Below the pieces are notes generated by a model. The model had not been told where the DNA came from. It ran no database searches and saw only the letters and a list, made by a program, of their open reading frames with translations. Positions 18,087 to 26,616 of a stretch of 64,000 bases of DNA are shown here, piece after piece. Both the position numbers and the translations under genes were made by a program. Origin of the DNA: Streptomyces fulvoviolaceus (GTDB lineage: Bacteria > Actinomycetota > Actinomycetes > Streptomycetales > Streptomycetaceae); NCBI RefSeq assembly GCF_000718165.1, contig NZ_JOEY01000001.1:1-64000 (forward strand). The letters run 5' to 3'. The first letter of the stretch is position 1, and each line of letters opens with the position of its first letter.

Positions 18087-18150
18087 GCCCCTGAAGGGGC
18101 GCGGGGCTGTGTCGATGTGCGGCTCCGCCGCGTGGGCGCGACCAGCCCCC
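18087..18150 (+). repeat. Dispersed intergenic repeat, copy A
   Basis: It contains CTGAAGGGGCGCGGGGCTGT, then GCGGCTCCGCCGCGTGGGCG and CGACCAGCC. The same order of blocks recurs at 55246-55330 and 62674-62742, with shorter forms at 20977, 22768 and 34501. Confidence 0.75.
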
Positions 18151-18199
18151 ACCGGCCCGCGCCAAACGAACCACAGAACGAACCGCAGAACCAGCGGAG

Positions 18200-19276
18200 C
18201 TAGTTACTACGCCTGGTCACGAACTCCGCCAGCGCCAGCAACCCACCCGCCGCCTCCGGATCAGGCACCGCACGGGCCAGCTCCTGCATCGCACGGGCCA
18301 TCCGGTCGGCCGCCTGTGCCCCCGCCCAGTCACGCCCACCGGCCTGCTCGACGGCGAGCGCAGTCCGCTCCAAGTCCCCTTCCTCATACGGCGATCCGTA
18401 CAGCTCGGCCAGCTCCGAGGCCGCCGGCGTGCCGGAGCCCAGCGCGGCAACCACCGGCAGCGACTTCTTGCGGGCGGCGAGGTCCGCACCGGCCGGCTTG
18501 CCGGTGTTGCGGGGGTCGCCCCATATGCCGATCACGTCGTCGATGAGCTGGAAGGCGAGCCCGGCCTCGCGGCCGAACGCGTCCAGCGCCGCCACGTCCT
18601 CGGCGGACGCCCCCGTGTACAGCGCGCCCAGCGCACACGCGCACCCCAGCAGCGCCCCCGTCTTGGCCTCGGCCATGGCGAGCACCTCGTCGAGGGTGAC
18701 CTCGCCGGGACCGCGCCGCTCCATGGCCAGGTCCGCGTGCTGGCCCTCGCACAGCTCGACGACACAGGCCGCGAGCCGGGCGGCGGCGGCCGCGGCCGCC
18801 GGGTGCGGATCCTCGGCGAGCAGCCTGAGGGCCACCGCCTGGAGGGCGTCACCGGCGAGGATCGCGTCGCCGTCGCCGAACACGGTCCACGCGGTGGGCC
18901 GGTGCCGACGGGTGGTGTCCCGGTCCATCACGTCGTCGTGCAGCAACGTGAAGTTGTGGACCAGCTCCACCGCCGCTGCCGCCCGTACGGCCGCCGCCCG
19001 CGCCCGCGGTCCGCCGAGCGCGGCGGCCGCGGTGAGGACGAGCGCGGGGCGTATCGCCTTGCCCGCGTTGCCCGCCGCCGGTGTGCCGTCGGCGTGCTCC
19101 CAGCCGAAGTGGTAGAGCGCGATGCGGCGCATGGAGCCCGGCAGTGATTCGAGAGCGGAGCGCAGCTCGGGGTCGACCGACGCCCGGGCCCGTTCCAGGA
19201 TCACCCCCGCCTCGTGCCCGTCGAGCGGGCGCGCCTCGGCGGGGCGCGCCTGCATCTCCGTCATGAACTCGGCCAT
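18200..19276 (-). CDS. Polyprenyl transferase, predicted family 2 encapsulin cargo
   Basis: This 358-residue trans-prenyltransferase should build prenyl diphosphates from IPP and an allylic primer. The first aspartate motif is LLHDDVMDRD (D114, D115, D118), the second LIDDVIGIWGD (D246, D247); GKAIRPAL and KKSLPV provide diphosphate-binding basics. It lies directly downstream of the encapsulin gene, the context of known family 2B cargo polyprenyl transferases. ATG 19276 has GAGGGG upstream. A GTG at 19390, overlapping the encapsulin stop as GTGA, would add 38 residues rich in P, A, G, S and T, resembling a disordered cargo-loading arm. Confidence 0.9.
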   Translation of the reverse strand: MAEFMTEMQARPAEARPLDGHEAGVILERARASVDPELRSALESLPGSMRRIALYHFGWEHADGTPAAGNAGKAIRPALVLTAAAALGGPRARAAAVRAAAAVELVHNFTLLHDDVMDRDTTRRHRPTAWTVFGDGDAILAGDALQAVALRLLAEDPHPAAAAAAARLAACVVELCEGQHADLAMERRGPGEVTLDEVLAMAEAKTGALLGCACALGALYTGASAEDVAALDAFGREAGLAFQLIDDVIGIWGDPRNTGKPAGADLAARKKSLPVVAALGSGTPAASELAELYGSPYEEGDLERTALAVEQAGGRDWAGAQAADRMARAMQELARAVPDPEAAGGLLALAEFVTRRSN

Positions 19277-19386
19277 CGGGTTCCCCTCGGTCGGTTCGCG
19301 GACGGTGGCGCTTCCGCTGTGGTCGGGCGCATACCGGGGTGTACCCGCCCCGGCGGGCGGGGACACGGCTCCGAGGTGGAGAAACG

Positions 19387-20793
19387 TCACCTCCAGCGAC
19401 CGATCTCGACGTTCTCCAGCACGCCGAGCGCGTCCGGCACCAGGACCGCGGCCGAGTAGTACGCCGTCACGAGGTACTTGATGATCGCCTGTTCGTTGAT
19501 GCCCATGAACCGCACGGACAGGCTCGGTTCGATCTCGTCCGGGATGCCGGCCTGCTGCAGACCGATGACACCCTGGTCGGCCTCGCCGGTACGCATGGCG
19601 ATGATCGAGGTCGTACGGGCCTCGGTGACCGGGATCTTGTTGCACGGGTAGATCGGCACACCGCGCCAGGTCGGGATGCGGTTGCCGCCCATGTCGATGG
19701 TCTCGGGCACGAGGCCGCGCTTGTTGAGCTCACGGCCGATCGCGGAGATCGCGCGCGGATGGGCGAGCAGCAGCTTCGTGCCGCGCCGCCTGCTGAGGAG
19801 TTCGTCCAGGTCGTCGGGGCTGGGCACGCCGTCGTGCGGCTGGAGCCGCTGGTCGTACTCGCAGTTGTTCAGCAGTCCGAACTCGCGGTTGTTGATGAGC
19901 TCGTGCTCCTGGCGCTCCTTCAACGCCTCGACGGTCAGCCGGATCTGCTGTTCGGTCTGGTTCATCGGCTGGTTGTAGAGGTCGGCCACGCGTGAGTGGA
20001 TGCGCAGCACGGTCTGGGCGATGCTCAGTTCGTACTCGCGGGGCCTCGCCTCGTAGTCGACGAAGGTGTGCGGGATGTCGGGCTCGCCGTCGTGGCCCGA
20101 CGCGAGGTCGATCTCCTTCTCGCCGTGCTTGTTGGTGCGCTGCGCGGGGATCGCGCGCAGCTGCTGGAGGTGTTCGCGCAGGGTGTCGGCGCGCTCCGCG
20201 ATCTGGTCGACGTCCTGGCGGGGCAGGACGAGCACGGTGCAGGCGGTGACCGCGCGGGCGGTGTACTCCCAGATGGCCTCCGGGTCGAGCAGCGACTGGT
20301 CGCCGAGATACGCCCCGTCGGCCAGGACGCCGAGGGACTCGTCCTCGCCGTACGGGCCGGTGCCGACCTTCTCCACCCTGCCGTGCGCCAGCAGGAACAC
20401 CTCGTCGGTCCGACTGCCGAACGACGTGATCACCGCGCCCGCGGCGAACTCCCGCTGCTGGCAACGCTGGGCGAGCTCGGAGAGCACCTCGTCGTCCTCG
20501 AACGACCGCAGTGCGGGCAGCTCCCTCAACTCAGCCGGGATCACCTCGACGCGGTCGCCGGTCTTCACGAACGTGACCCGGCCGTCCCCCACGGCGTAGG
20601 TCAGTCGCCGGTTCACCCGGTACGTACCGCCCTGCACGTTCACCCAGGGCAGCATGCGCAGCAGCCAGCGGGAGGTGATCTCCTGCATCTGGGGTGCGGA
20701 CTTGGTGGTGGTGGCCAGGTTCCGCGCGGCTGCCGTGCCGAGACTCTGCTGCGGCCGGTCCTGCTCGCTGCGGATCTCTTCGCCTACCGACAT
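19387..20793 (-). CDS. eshA: Family 2B encapsulin shell protein (EshA-like)
   Basis: This 468-residue protein should self-assemble into an icosahedral HK97-fold nanocompartment. The N-terminal arm holds [20 protein letters not shown] (residues 18-37), a strongly conserved family 2 segment. A cyclic-nucleotide-binding-like domain follows (about 95-215: [31 protein letters not shown] and YLGDQSLL), then the HK97 shell domain to the end, with [20 protein letters not shown]. The ATG has GGGAGG 9 nt upstream. It heads the operon with the polyprenyl transferase cargo candidate. EshA was first linked to sporulation and antibiotic production in Streptomyces. The nucleotide ligand is not shown by sequence. 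Confidence 0.93.
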   Translation of the reverse strand: MSVGEEIRSEQDRPQQSLGTAAARNLATTTKSAPQMQEITSRWLLRMLPWVNVQGGTYRVNRRLTYAVGDGRVTFVKTGDRVEVIPAELRELPALRSFEDDEVLSELAQRCQQREFAAGAVITSFGSRTDEVFLLAHGRVEKVGTGPYGEDESLGVLADGAYLGDQSLLDPEAIWEYTARAVTACTVLVLPRQDVDQIAERADTLREHLQQLRAIPAQRTNKHGEKEIDLASGHDGEPDIPHTFVDYEARPREYELSIAQTVLRIHSRVADLYNQPMNQTEQQIRLTVEALKERQEHELINNREFGLLNNCEYDQRLQPHDGVPSPDDLDELLSRRRGTKLLLAHPRAISAIGRELNKRGLVPETIDMGGNRIPTWRGVPIYPCNKIPVTEARTTSIIAMRTGEADQGVIGLQQAGIPDEIEPSLSVRFMGINEQAIIKYLVTAYYSAAVLVPDALGVLENVEIGRWR

Positions 20794-21196
20794 AAAGAAT
20801 TGCCTCCCGGGTCATGCCCGGACGCACCCTGCGCCCGGGCATCGATGTGCACGGCCCACCCTTCCTCACGGAACGTGCCAGTGGTATTACACGAAAGAGC
20901 GGGAATGGATCACCGCTGACTGGGCATGCGTGCGATTCCTGTCCACCGCCTGTCCATTTCCTGTCCGAGCGTGGGGCGGCCAGCCACGACGGCGCCGCAG
21001 CCGAACGACGGCACAACGCGGCACTCCCAGCGGTGCGCTCGGCGTTCGGCCTTGCGAACGGAACGCCGTTGTCCGAATCGGCTCGCACGCTGTGCGAACG
21101 AGGAGTCGGGGCCCGCCGGTTTCGGTACAAGCAGCGGTACGAGGCGGTCGCACCCGGCGGCCGGCTGCGGGGCGCAGGAACACGAAGGAGACAGCC
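20794..21196. promoter_or_regulatory. Divergent control region, encapsulin / amidase
   Basis: This 403-bp gap holds three CCTGTCC heptamers at exact 11-bp steps (20938, 20949, 20960), about 145-175 bp upstream of the encapsulin start. Nearer the amidase is a perfect palindrome TCGCAC-GCT-GTGCGA (21083-21097). A short copy of the dispersed repeat lies at 20977-21008. No ORF is convincing. Confidence 0.55.
20977..21008 (+). repeat. Dispersed intergenic repeat, partial copy
   Basis: It shares CAGCCACGACGGCGCCGCA and the following CCGAA with the 3' part of the copy at 55246-55330, but lacks the 5' blocks. Confidence 0.6.
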
Positions 21197-21787
21197 ATGG
21201 CCTCACCCATGTCCGCGGGCAGATTCCTGGCCGTTCTGCGGGCGGAGGGTGCCACCGTCGTCGAGGTCGGCGACTGGGAACACCACAACCGCAACCACAA
21301 GGGCCCCTGGGGGCCCGTCCACGGCGTGATGATCCACCACACGGTGACCAAGGGCGCCGCGCGGACCGTGGAGCTGTGCCGCAAGGGCTACACCGGCCTG
21401 CCCGGGCCCCTGTGCCACGGCGTCATCACCAAGGACGGCACCGTCCACCTCGTCGGCTACGGCCGCGCCAACCACGCCGGCCTCGGCGACGACGACGTCC
21501 TGCGCGCGGTGATCGCCGAGAAGGCGCTGCCGCCCGACAACGAGGCCAACACCGACGGCAACCGCCACTTCTACGGCTTCGAGTGCGAGAACCTCGGCGA
21601 CGGCGAGGACCCCTGGCCGGCGCCCCAGCTGGAGGCCATCGAGAAGGTCTCCGCGGCGATCTGCCGCCATCACGGATGGACGCAGCGGTCGGTCATCGGG
21701 CACCTGGAGTGGCAGCCGGGGAAGGTGGATCCGCGCGGGTTCACGATGACGCGGATGCGGGAGCGGATCCGGGACCGCCTGAAGTGA
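21197..21787 (+). CDS. N-acetylmuramoyl-L-alanine amidase (Amidase_2/PGRP)
   Basis: This 196-residue enzyme should cut the bond between N-acetylmuramic acid and L-alanine in peptidoglycan. Zinc-ligand motifs are VMIHHTVT near residue 50 and IGHLEWQPGKVDPRGF near residue 175; a catalytic-region HFYGFECEN lies between. It has no signal peptide or cell-wall-binding repeat, so export or lysis-linked release would be needed to reach its substrate, as for endolysin-like enzymes. The ATG follows GAAGGAG. It is divergent from the encapsulin gene. Confidence 0.88.
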   Translation: MASPMSAGRFLAVLRAEGATVVEVGDWEHHNRNHKGPWGPVHGVMIHHTVTKGAARTVELCRKGYTGLPGPLCHGVITKDGTVHLVGYGRANHAGLGDDDVLRAVIAEKALPPDNEANTDGNRHFYGFECENLGDGEDPWPAPQLEAIEKVSAAICRHHGWTQRSVIGHLEWQPGKVDPRGFTMTRMRERIRDRLK

Positions 21788-21809
21788 CGCCCCAGGTCAC
21801 AATGGTTCC

Positions 21810-22703
21810 GTGACCGGCCTCGACTCCCTGCACCCTCGCCTCCCCTCCCCCGTGCAGGAACTGTCGGACCCCCGCTTCGCCCGCCACGGCCTCCGCCTCC
21901 TCCTCAAGCGCGACGACCTCATCCACCCGGAGCTGATCGGCAACAAGTGGCGCAAGCTCGCGCCGAACCTCGCCGCCGCGGCCGGCCGCACCGTCGTCAC
22001 CTTCGGCGGCGCGTACTCCAACCACCTGCGCGCCACGGCCGCCGCCGGCCGCCTCCTCGGTCTGCCCACGGTCGGCGTGGTCCGCGGCCAGGAGCTGGCG
22101 GACCGCCCGCTGAACCCCTCGCTGGCCCGGTGCGCCGCCGACGGCATGCGGCTCCACTTCGTCGACAGGTCGACGTACCGCCGTAAATCCGAACCGGACA
22201 CCCTCGCGCGCGTGCTGCACGCGGCCGGCGCCGAGGACGCGTACGTCGTCCCCGAGGGCGGCAGCAACGCGCTCGCGGTACGGGGCTGTAGCGCGCTCGG
22301 CGAGGAGCTGCGCGGCCACGCCGACGTCGTCGCCCTCGCCTGCGGCACCGGCGGCACCTTCGCGGGCCTGGCGGCCGGCCTCGCCCCCGACCAGCACGCA
22401 CTGGGCATTCCGGTTCTCAAGGGCGGCTTCCTGACCACCGACATAGAGGCCCTGCAACAGCGGGCCTTTGGCGGCCCGCGCGGCAACTGGCGCCTCGACG
22501 ACCGCTTCCACTTCGGAGGCTACGCCCGCACCACCCCCGAACTCGACGCCTTCACCGAGGACTTCGAGAACCGCCACGGACTACGCGTCGAACGTCTCTA
22601 TGTCGCCAAGTTGCTGTACGGACTTGTCACCCTGGCCGACGAGGCCGCCTTCCCGCGCGGGACGACGATCGCGGCCGTCGTCACGGGCCGCCCGTTCCCG
22701 TAG
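21810..22703 (+). CDS. PLP-dependent ACC deaminase / D-cysteine desulfhydrase family enzyme
   Basis: This 297-residue enzyme belongs to the fold-type II PLP family. The PLP lysine lies in LIGNKWRKLAPNL (near residue 50), the substrate loop is TFGGAYSNHLRA, and ACGTGGTFAGL binds the cofactor phosphate. The family includes ACC deaminase and D-cysteine desulfhydrase, which cannot be told apart here; D-cysteine desulfhydrase-like activity is more likely in a soil actinomycete core region. The GTG has CACAAT 6 nt upstream and may be leaderless. Confidence 0.85.
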   Translation: MTGLDSLHPRLPSPVQELSDPRFARHGLRLLLKRDDLIHPELIGNKWRKLAPNLAAAAGRTVVTFGGAYSNHLRATAAAGRLLGLPTVGVVRGQELADRPLNPSLARCAADGMRLHFVDRSTYRRKSEPDTLARVLHAAGAEDAYVVPEGGSNALAVRGCSALGEELRGHADVVALACGTGGTFAGLAAGLAPDQHALGIPVLKGGFLTTDIEALQQRAFGGPRGNWRLDDRFHFGGYARTTPELDAFTEDFENRHGLRVERLYVAKLLYGLVTLADEAAFPRGTTIAAVVTGRPFP

Positions 22704-22767
22704 ATCTCTGCAAGCCGCCGTAAACCCGGACCTGAGCGGGTCCGGCGAAGTCCCGTACGGTTCGACA

Positions 22768-22815
22768 GCGCCCCAAAGGGGGGCGGGGAACTGCGCGACC
22801 AGCCACGACGGACCC
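22768..22815 (+). repeat. Dispersed intergenic repeat, short copy
   Basis: GCCCCAAAGGGGGGCGGGGA followed by ACTGCGCGACCAGCCACGAC lies between convergent genes. It is a variant with GAACTGCG in place of GGCTGTG. Its 5' end CGCCCC/GGGGCG can pair as a hairpin. Confidence 0.65.
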
Positions 22816-22846
22816 GCAGTCGAAGCACCGGATTTCCAGCGGAGCG

Positions 22847-24442
22847 CTACGCCGCCTCCCGGTAGGCTGCCGCCTCCTCCAGGTCCAGCCTGCGCAGCAG
22901 CGTCCGCAGCATCTCGTCGTCGATGTAGCGGCCGTCCCGCAGCTTCACGAACACCGCGCGCTCGGCGCTGATCATCTCCCGGGACAGACGCCGGTAGGTG
23001 TCGTCGACGCTTTCGCCGGTGACCGGGTTGGCCTGGCCGAGGCGCTCCCAGACGGAGTTGCGGCGGCGCTCCAGGACCTGGCGGAGGCGGTCGGCGAGGG
23101 GCGGCGGGAGGGCGTTGCGCTCGTCGGCGAGGAGTTCGTCCAGGCGCCGCTCGGCGGCCCGGGAGGCCTGCGCCTGGGCGTTGGCCTCCGCGAGGGTCTC
23201 GGCCTGCGCGTCCCGGCCCGGCAGCTTCAGGAAGCGGATCAGCGGGGGCAGCGTCAGACCCTGCAGGACCAGGGTTCCGATGACCGTGGTGAAGGTCAGG
23301 AACAGGATGAGGTTGCGCTCGGGGAACGGTTCGCCGTGGTGCATGGTCAGCGGGATCGAGAAGGCGATCGCCAGCGAGACCACGCCTCTCATCCCGGCCC
23401 AGCCGATGACGAACGGCGCCTTCCAGGTGGGGTGGTCCTCGCGCTCCCGGATCCGGGCCGACAGCAGACGGGGCAGGAAGGTCGCCGGATAGACCCACAC
23501 GAACCGGGAGGCGACCACGACGAGGAAGACGGCGACCGCGTACCAGGCGGCGCTGAGACCCTCGTACTCCCCGAGACCCCTGAGGACGACGGGCAGTTGC
23601 AGTCCGATCAGGGCGAACACGGCGGACTCCAGAACGAAGGCAACCATTTTCCATACGGCCTCCTCCTGGAGGCGCGTCGCGAAGTCGACCTCCCACGCGC
23701 GGTGTCCGAGATAGAGCGCGACGACCACGACCGCGAGGACACCGGAGGCGTGCACCTGCTCGGCCGTCGCGTACGCGACGAACGGGATCAGCAGCGAGAG
23801 GGTGTTCTGCAGCAGCGCCTCCTTGAGGTGGGTGCGCAGCCAGTGGAGCGGCACCATCAGCAGCAGGCCGATGCCGACTCCGCCGACCGCGGCGAGCAGG
23901 AACTCGCCGATCCCACCGACCCAGGTGGCACCCTCGCCGACCGCGGCCGCGAGGGCCACCCGGTAGGCGGTGATCGCGGTGGCGTCGTTCACCAGGGACT
24001 CGCCCTGCAGGATCGTGGTGATCCGGGAGGGCAGCCCCACCCGGCGGGCGACCGCGGTGGCCGCGACCGCGTCCGGCGGCGCCACCACCGCGCCCAGCAC
24101 CAGCGCGGCGGTCAGCGGCAGCTCCGGCACGATCAGGTAGGCGGCCCAGCCGACCACGAAGGTCGCGAAGAGCACGTACCCCACCGACAGGAGCGCCACG
24201 GGCCGCAGTTGCGCCCGCAGGTCGAGATACGAGCTGTCGGAGGCCGACGTGTACAGCAGCGGGGGCAGGAGCAGCGGCAGGACGACGTGCGGGTCGAGGG
24301 TGTACTCCGGGACCCCGGGAACGTACGAGATCACCAGTCCCGCCGCGACCAGCAGCAGCGGCGCCGGTACCGGCGTACGCCGGGCGGCCGCGGCGATCGC
24401 GGCGCTGCCCGCGACCAACAACAGCAGTGGCATCACGTCCAT
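22847..24442 (-). CDS. Na+/H+ antiporter (NhaP/CPA1 family)
   Basis: This 531-residue protein has about twelve hydrophobic helices to residue 410, then a soluble coiled tail rich in charged residues (AQAQASRAAERRLDELLADER onward in parts). Transport motifs include GAVVAPPDAVAATAV near residue 118 and QGESLVNDATAI near residue 146, where the aspartates bind cation, and GWAGMRGVVSLAIA near residue 350. It exchanges Na+ or K+ for H+ at the plasma membrane. The ATG has GAGGG upstream. It is divergent from the UBP-type zinc finger gene. Confidence 0.93.
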   Translation of the reverse strand: MDVMPLLLLVAGSAAIAAAARRTPVPAPLLLVAAGLVISYVPGVPEYTLDPHVVLPLLLPPLLYTSASDSSYLDLRAQLRPVALLSVGYVLFATFVVGWAAYLIVPELPLTAALVLGAVVAPPDAVAATAVARRVGLPSRITTILQGESLVNDATAITAYRVALAAAVGEGATWVGGIGEFLLAAVGGVGIGLLLMVPLHWLRTHLKEALLQNTLSLLIPFVAYATAEQVHASGVLAVVVVALYLGHRAWEVDFATRLQEEAVWKMVAFVLESAVFALIGLQLPVVLRGLGEYEGLSAAWYAVAVFLVVVASRFVWVYPATFLPRLLSARIREREDHPTWKAPFVIGWAGMRGVVSLAIAFSIPLTMHHGEPFPERNLILFLTFTTVIGTLVLQGLTLPPLIRFLKLPGRDAQAETLAEANAQAQASRAAERRLDELLADERNALPPPLADRLRQVLERRRNSVWERLGQANPVTGESVDDTYRRLSREMISAERAVFVKLRDGRYIDDEMLRTLLRRLDLEEAAAYREAA

Positions 24443-24504
24443 GGCCCTCGCCCGCCCTCGTTTTTCCGCGCGGTCATGCGCGCACCCGTCGTAATCTGGC
24501 AATC

Positions 24505-24765
24505 ATGAAACAGTGCACGCACGCCGACGCGCTGCCGCACCCGGATCCACAGCCGCTCAGCGAGACCTGTCTGGAGTGCCTGGCCGACGGCAGCCACCCG
24601 GTTCAGCTGCGGCTGTGTCTCACCTGCGGTCATGTCGGCTGCTGCGACACCTCGCCGGGACAGCATGCGACAAAGCACCACAAGGACTCCGGCCATCCGA
24701 TCATGCGAACCCACGAACCCGGCGAAGAATGGCGTTGGTGCTTCGTCGACCACGTACTCGTGTGA
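24505..24765 (+). CDS. UBP-type zinc finger protein
   Basis: This 86-residue protein is a standalone zf-UBP domain: CTHADALPH, CLECLADGS, LRLCLTCGHVGCCD, HATKHHKDSGHPI and WRWCFVDHV supply the Cys/His zinc ligands. In eukaryotes this domain binds free ubiquitin C-termini; bacterial copies have no established partner. The ATG has a TAATCT hexamer exactly 7 nt upstream and no Shine-Dalgarno sequence, so it is probably leaderless. It is divergent from the antiporter gene. Confidence 0.88.
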   Translation: MKQCTHADALPHPDPQPLSETCLECLADGSHPVQLRLCLTCGHVGCCDTSPGQHATKHHKDSGHPIMRTHEPGEEWRWCFVDHVLV

Positions 24766-24789
24766 CCCTGGGCGAGCGGGTTTCCGGAC

Positions 24790-24815
24790 GGTTCGACCGT
24801 TCGACTGCTGGGTAC
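24790..24815 (+). promoter_or_regulatory. Sigma-H/B-type promoter upstream of ushX-sigH
   Basis: GGTT (24790-24793), 16 bp, then GGGTAC (24810-24815) match the GNNT-N14-16-GGGTAY consensus of SigB-like sigma factors. It lies about 210 bp upstream of ushX and fits known autoregulation of the sigH operon. Confidence 0.7.
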
Positions 24816-25025
24816 GTCAACCCGGCGCGCGCTCTTCCCAATTGGGCTCGCAGACCCCCTAGCCACGGAGCGTGTCCGTAGGTTTACTATGAGTGACAGC
24901 ATGGGGTTGGGGTCCCGGGGACAGGAAAGTCGAGAGCGCGATAGCGTCACCGCTGAACCACACTTCGCGTTACCCCGGGGGGCGACCCTCGGCCCCGAAA
25001 AGCTTGTACCACCTTGGAGGTGAGG

Positions 25026-25439
25026 GTGTCCCAGATCGCAGGCGAGCCCGCGACCCAGGACTTCGTGGAAGTCCGGCTGCCGGCTGCGGGTGCCTACCTG
25101 TCGGTGCTGCGGACGGCCACGGCCGGCCTCGCGGCCCGTTTGGACTTCACCCTCGACGAGATCGAGGATCTGCGCATCGCGGTGGACGAGGCCTGCGCGA
25201 TCCTGCTCCAGCAGGCCGTGCCCGGCTCCGTACTCAGTTGTGTCTTCCGACTTGTCGACGACTCTCTCGAGGTCACCGTCTCGGCCCCGACCACGGACGG
25301 TCACGCACCCGCGCGGGACACCTTCGCGTGGACCGTGCTGTCGGCCCTGGCGGGCAAGGTCTCCTCGGCCGTGGACGAGGACAAAACCGTTTCGATCAGC
25401 CTCTACAAACAGCGCGGCGCGGGACCCGGGCCGGCGTGA
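25026..25439 (+). CDS. ushX: Anti-sigma factor UshX/PrsH, serine kinase-like ATPase
   Basis: This 137-residue protein is an RsbW-like anti-sigma factor of the GHKL ATPase fold. The helix-N box region is DLRIAVDEACAILL near residue 55, and the later part DTFAWTVLSALAGKV fits the family. It should bind and hold sigma H. The GTG at 25026 has GGAGG 5 nt upstream; a TTG at 25014 is an alternative. Its stop overlaps the sigH GTG start, so the two are translationally coupled. Confidence 0.88.
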   Translation: MSQIAGEPATQDFVEVRLPAAGAYLSVLRTATAGLAARLDFTLDEIEDLRIAVDEACAILLQQAVPGSVLSCVFRLVDDSLEVTVSAPTTDGHAPARDTFAWTVLSALAGKVSSAVDEDKTVSISLYKQRGAGPGPA

Positions 25440-26593
25440 GGAACGGGGACGGGCCGGTGCGGGACGAAGAGCGCGGCACACGGGAGCTGCCGGCCGAGGA
25501 CGGGCATCGTCCGCCCTGCCCGAGCAATGCCGAGAGCTTGGGTGAAGGCGGTTCCCGACGCATGACGGACGGCATCGACGGCATCCCCGAGCAGGCCCGG
25601 CCGCACCCGGAGGAGGACGCCGACACCACAGCGGCGGCCGGTTTCCTGGGCGACGGGCAGCGTGATCGGGAAGGTGCCGTGCAGGGCGCGCCTCCGGCAG
25701 CGCGGATCGGGGTCTCCCCTGTCCGAGCCGAGGCGACGGCTCGGAGAAGGGCGACGGGCGGGACGATGAGCGAGCACGAGCGAAACTCGGACGAGCATGC
25801 GGCGGGCGCGCAGAGCGTGCCGGTCACGCGCCACGATCCACAGGACCGCAGCGGGGCACGCGCCCTGTTCATCGAGCTGCGCACGCTGAAGGACGGCAGC
25901 CCGGAGTACGCGGAGCTGCGCAACCGGCTGGTCCGGATGCATCTGCCGCTCGTCGAGCACCTCGCGCGCCGCTTCCGCAACCGCGGCGAGCCCTTGGACG
26001 ACCTCACCCAGGTCGCCACCATCGGCCTGATCAAGTCGGTCGACCGCTTCGACCCGGACCGCGGCGTGGAGTTCTCGACGTACGCGACTCCGACGGTCGT
26101 GGGCGAGATCAAGCGGCACTTCCGCGACAAGGGCTGGGCGGTCCGGGTGCCGCGCCGTCTGCAGGAGCTGCGGCTCGCGCTGACCACGGCGACCGCGGAG
26201 CTCTCCCAGCAGCACGGCCGCTCCCCCACGGTGCACGAACTGGCCGAGAAGCTGGCCATCTCGGAGGAGGAGGTCCTGGAGGGCCTGGAGTCCGCCAACG
26301 CGTACTCCACGCTGTCCCTGGACGTCCCCGACACCGACGACGAGTCCCCGGCCGTGGCGGACACGCTCGGCGCCGAGGACGAGGCGCTGGAGGGCGTCGA
26401 GTACCGCGAATCCCTCAAGCCCCTGCTCGAAGACCTCCCGCCGCGCGAGAAGCGGATCCTGCTGCTGCGCTTCTTCGGCAACATGACCCAGTCGCAGATC
26501 GCGCAGGAGGTCGGCATCTCGCAGATGCACGTGTCCCGGCTGCTGGCCCGGACGCTGGCCCAGCTGCGGGAGAAACTGCTGGTGGAGGAGTAA
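25436..26593 (+). CDS. sigH: RNA polymerase sigma factor SigH (SigB/F/G family)
   Basis: This stress sigma factor directs RNA polymerase to SigB-type promoters during osmotic stress and development. The long form starts with GTG at 25436 (GTGA overlap with ushX), giving 385 residues. The first 120 residues are a low-complexity, charged extension; the sigma core begins near ARALFIELRTLKDGS, with region 2 (LDDLTQVATIGLIKSVDRFD), region 3 and region 4 (MTQSQIAQEVGISQMHVSRLLARTL, given here only as its position, residues 350-374). Internal ATGs at 25562 and 25766 could give shorter forms. In S. coelicolor several SigH isoforms arise by alternative starts and proteolysis. Confidence 0.92.
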   Translation: MRNGDGPVRDEERGTRELPAEDGHRPPCPSNAESLGEGGSRRMTDGIDGIPEQARPHPEEDADTTAAAGFLGDGQRDREGAVQGAPPAARIGVSPVRAEATARRRATGGTMSEHERNSDEHAAGAQSVPVTRHDPQDRSGARALFIELRTLKDGSPEYAELRNRLVRMHLPLVEHLARRFRNRGEPLDDLTQVATIGLIKSVDRFDPDRGVEFSTYATPTVVGEIKRHFRDKGWAVRVPRRLQELRLALTTATAELSQQHGRSPTVHELAEKLAISEEEVLEGLESANAYSTLSLDVPDTDDESPAVADTLGAEDEALEGVEYRESLKPLLEDLPPREKRILLLRFFGNMTQSQIAQEVGISQMHVSRLLARTLAQLREKLLVEE

Positions 26594-26616
26594 CAGCCGG
26601 TTCTACAGCGATCCGG

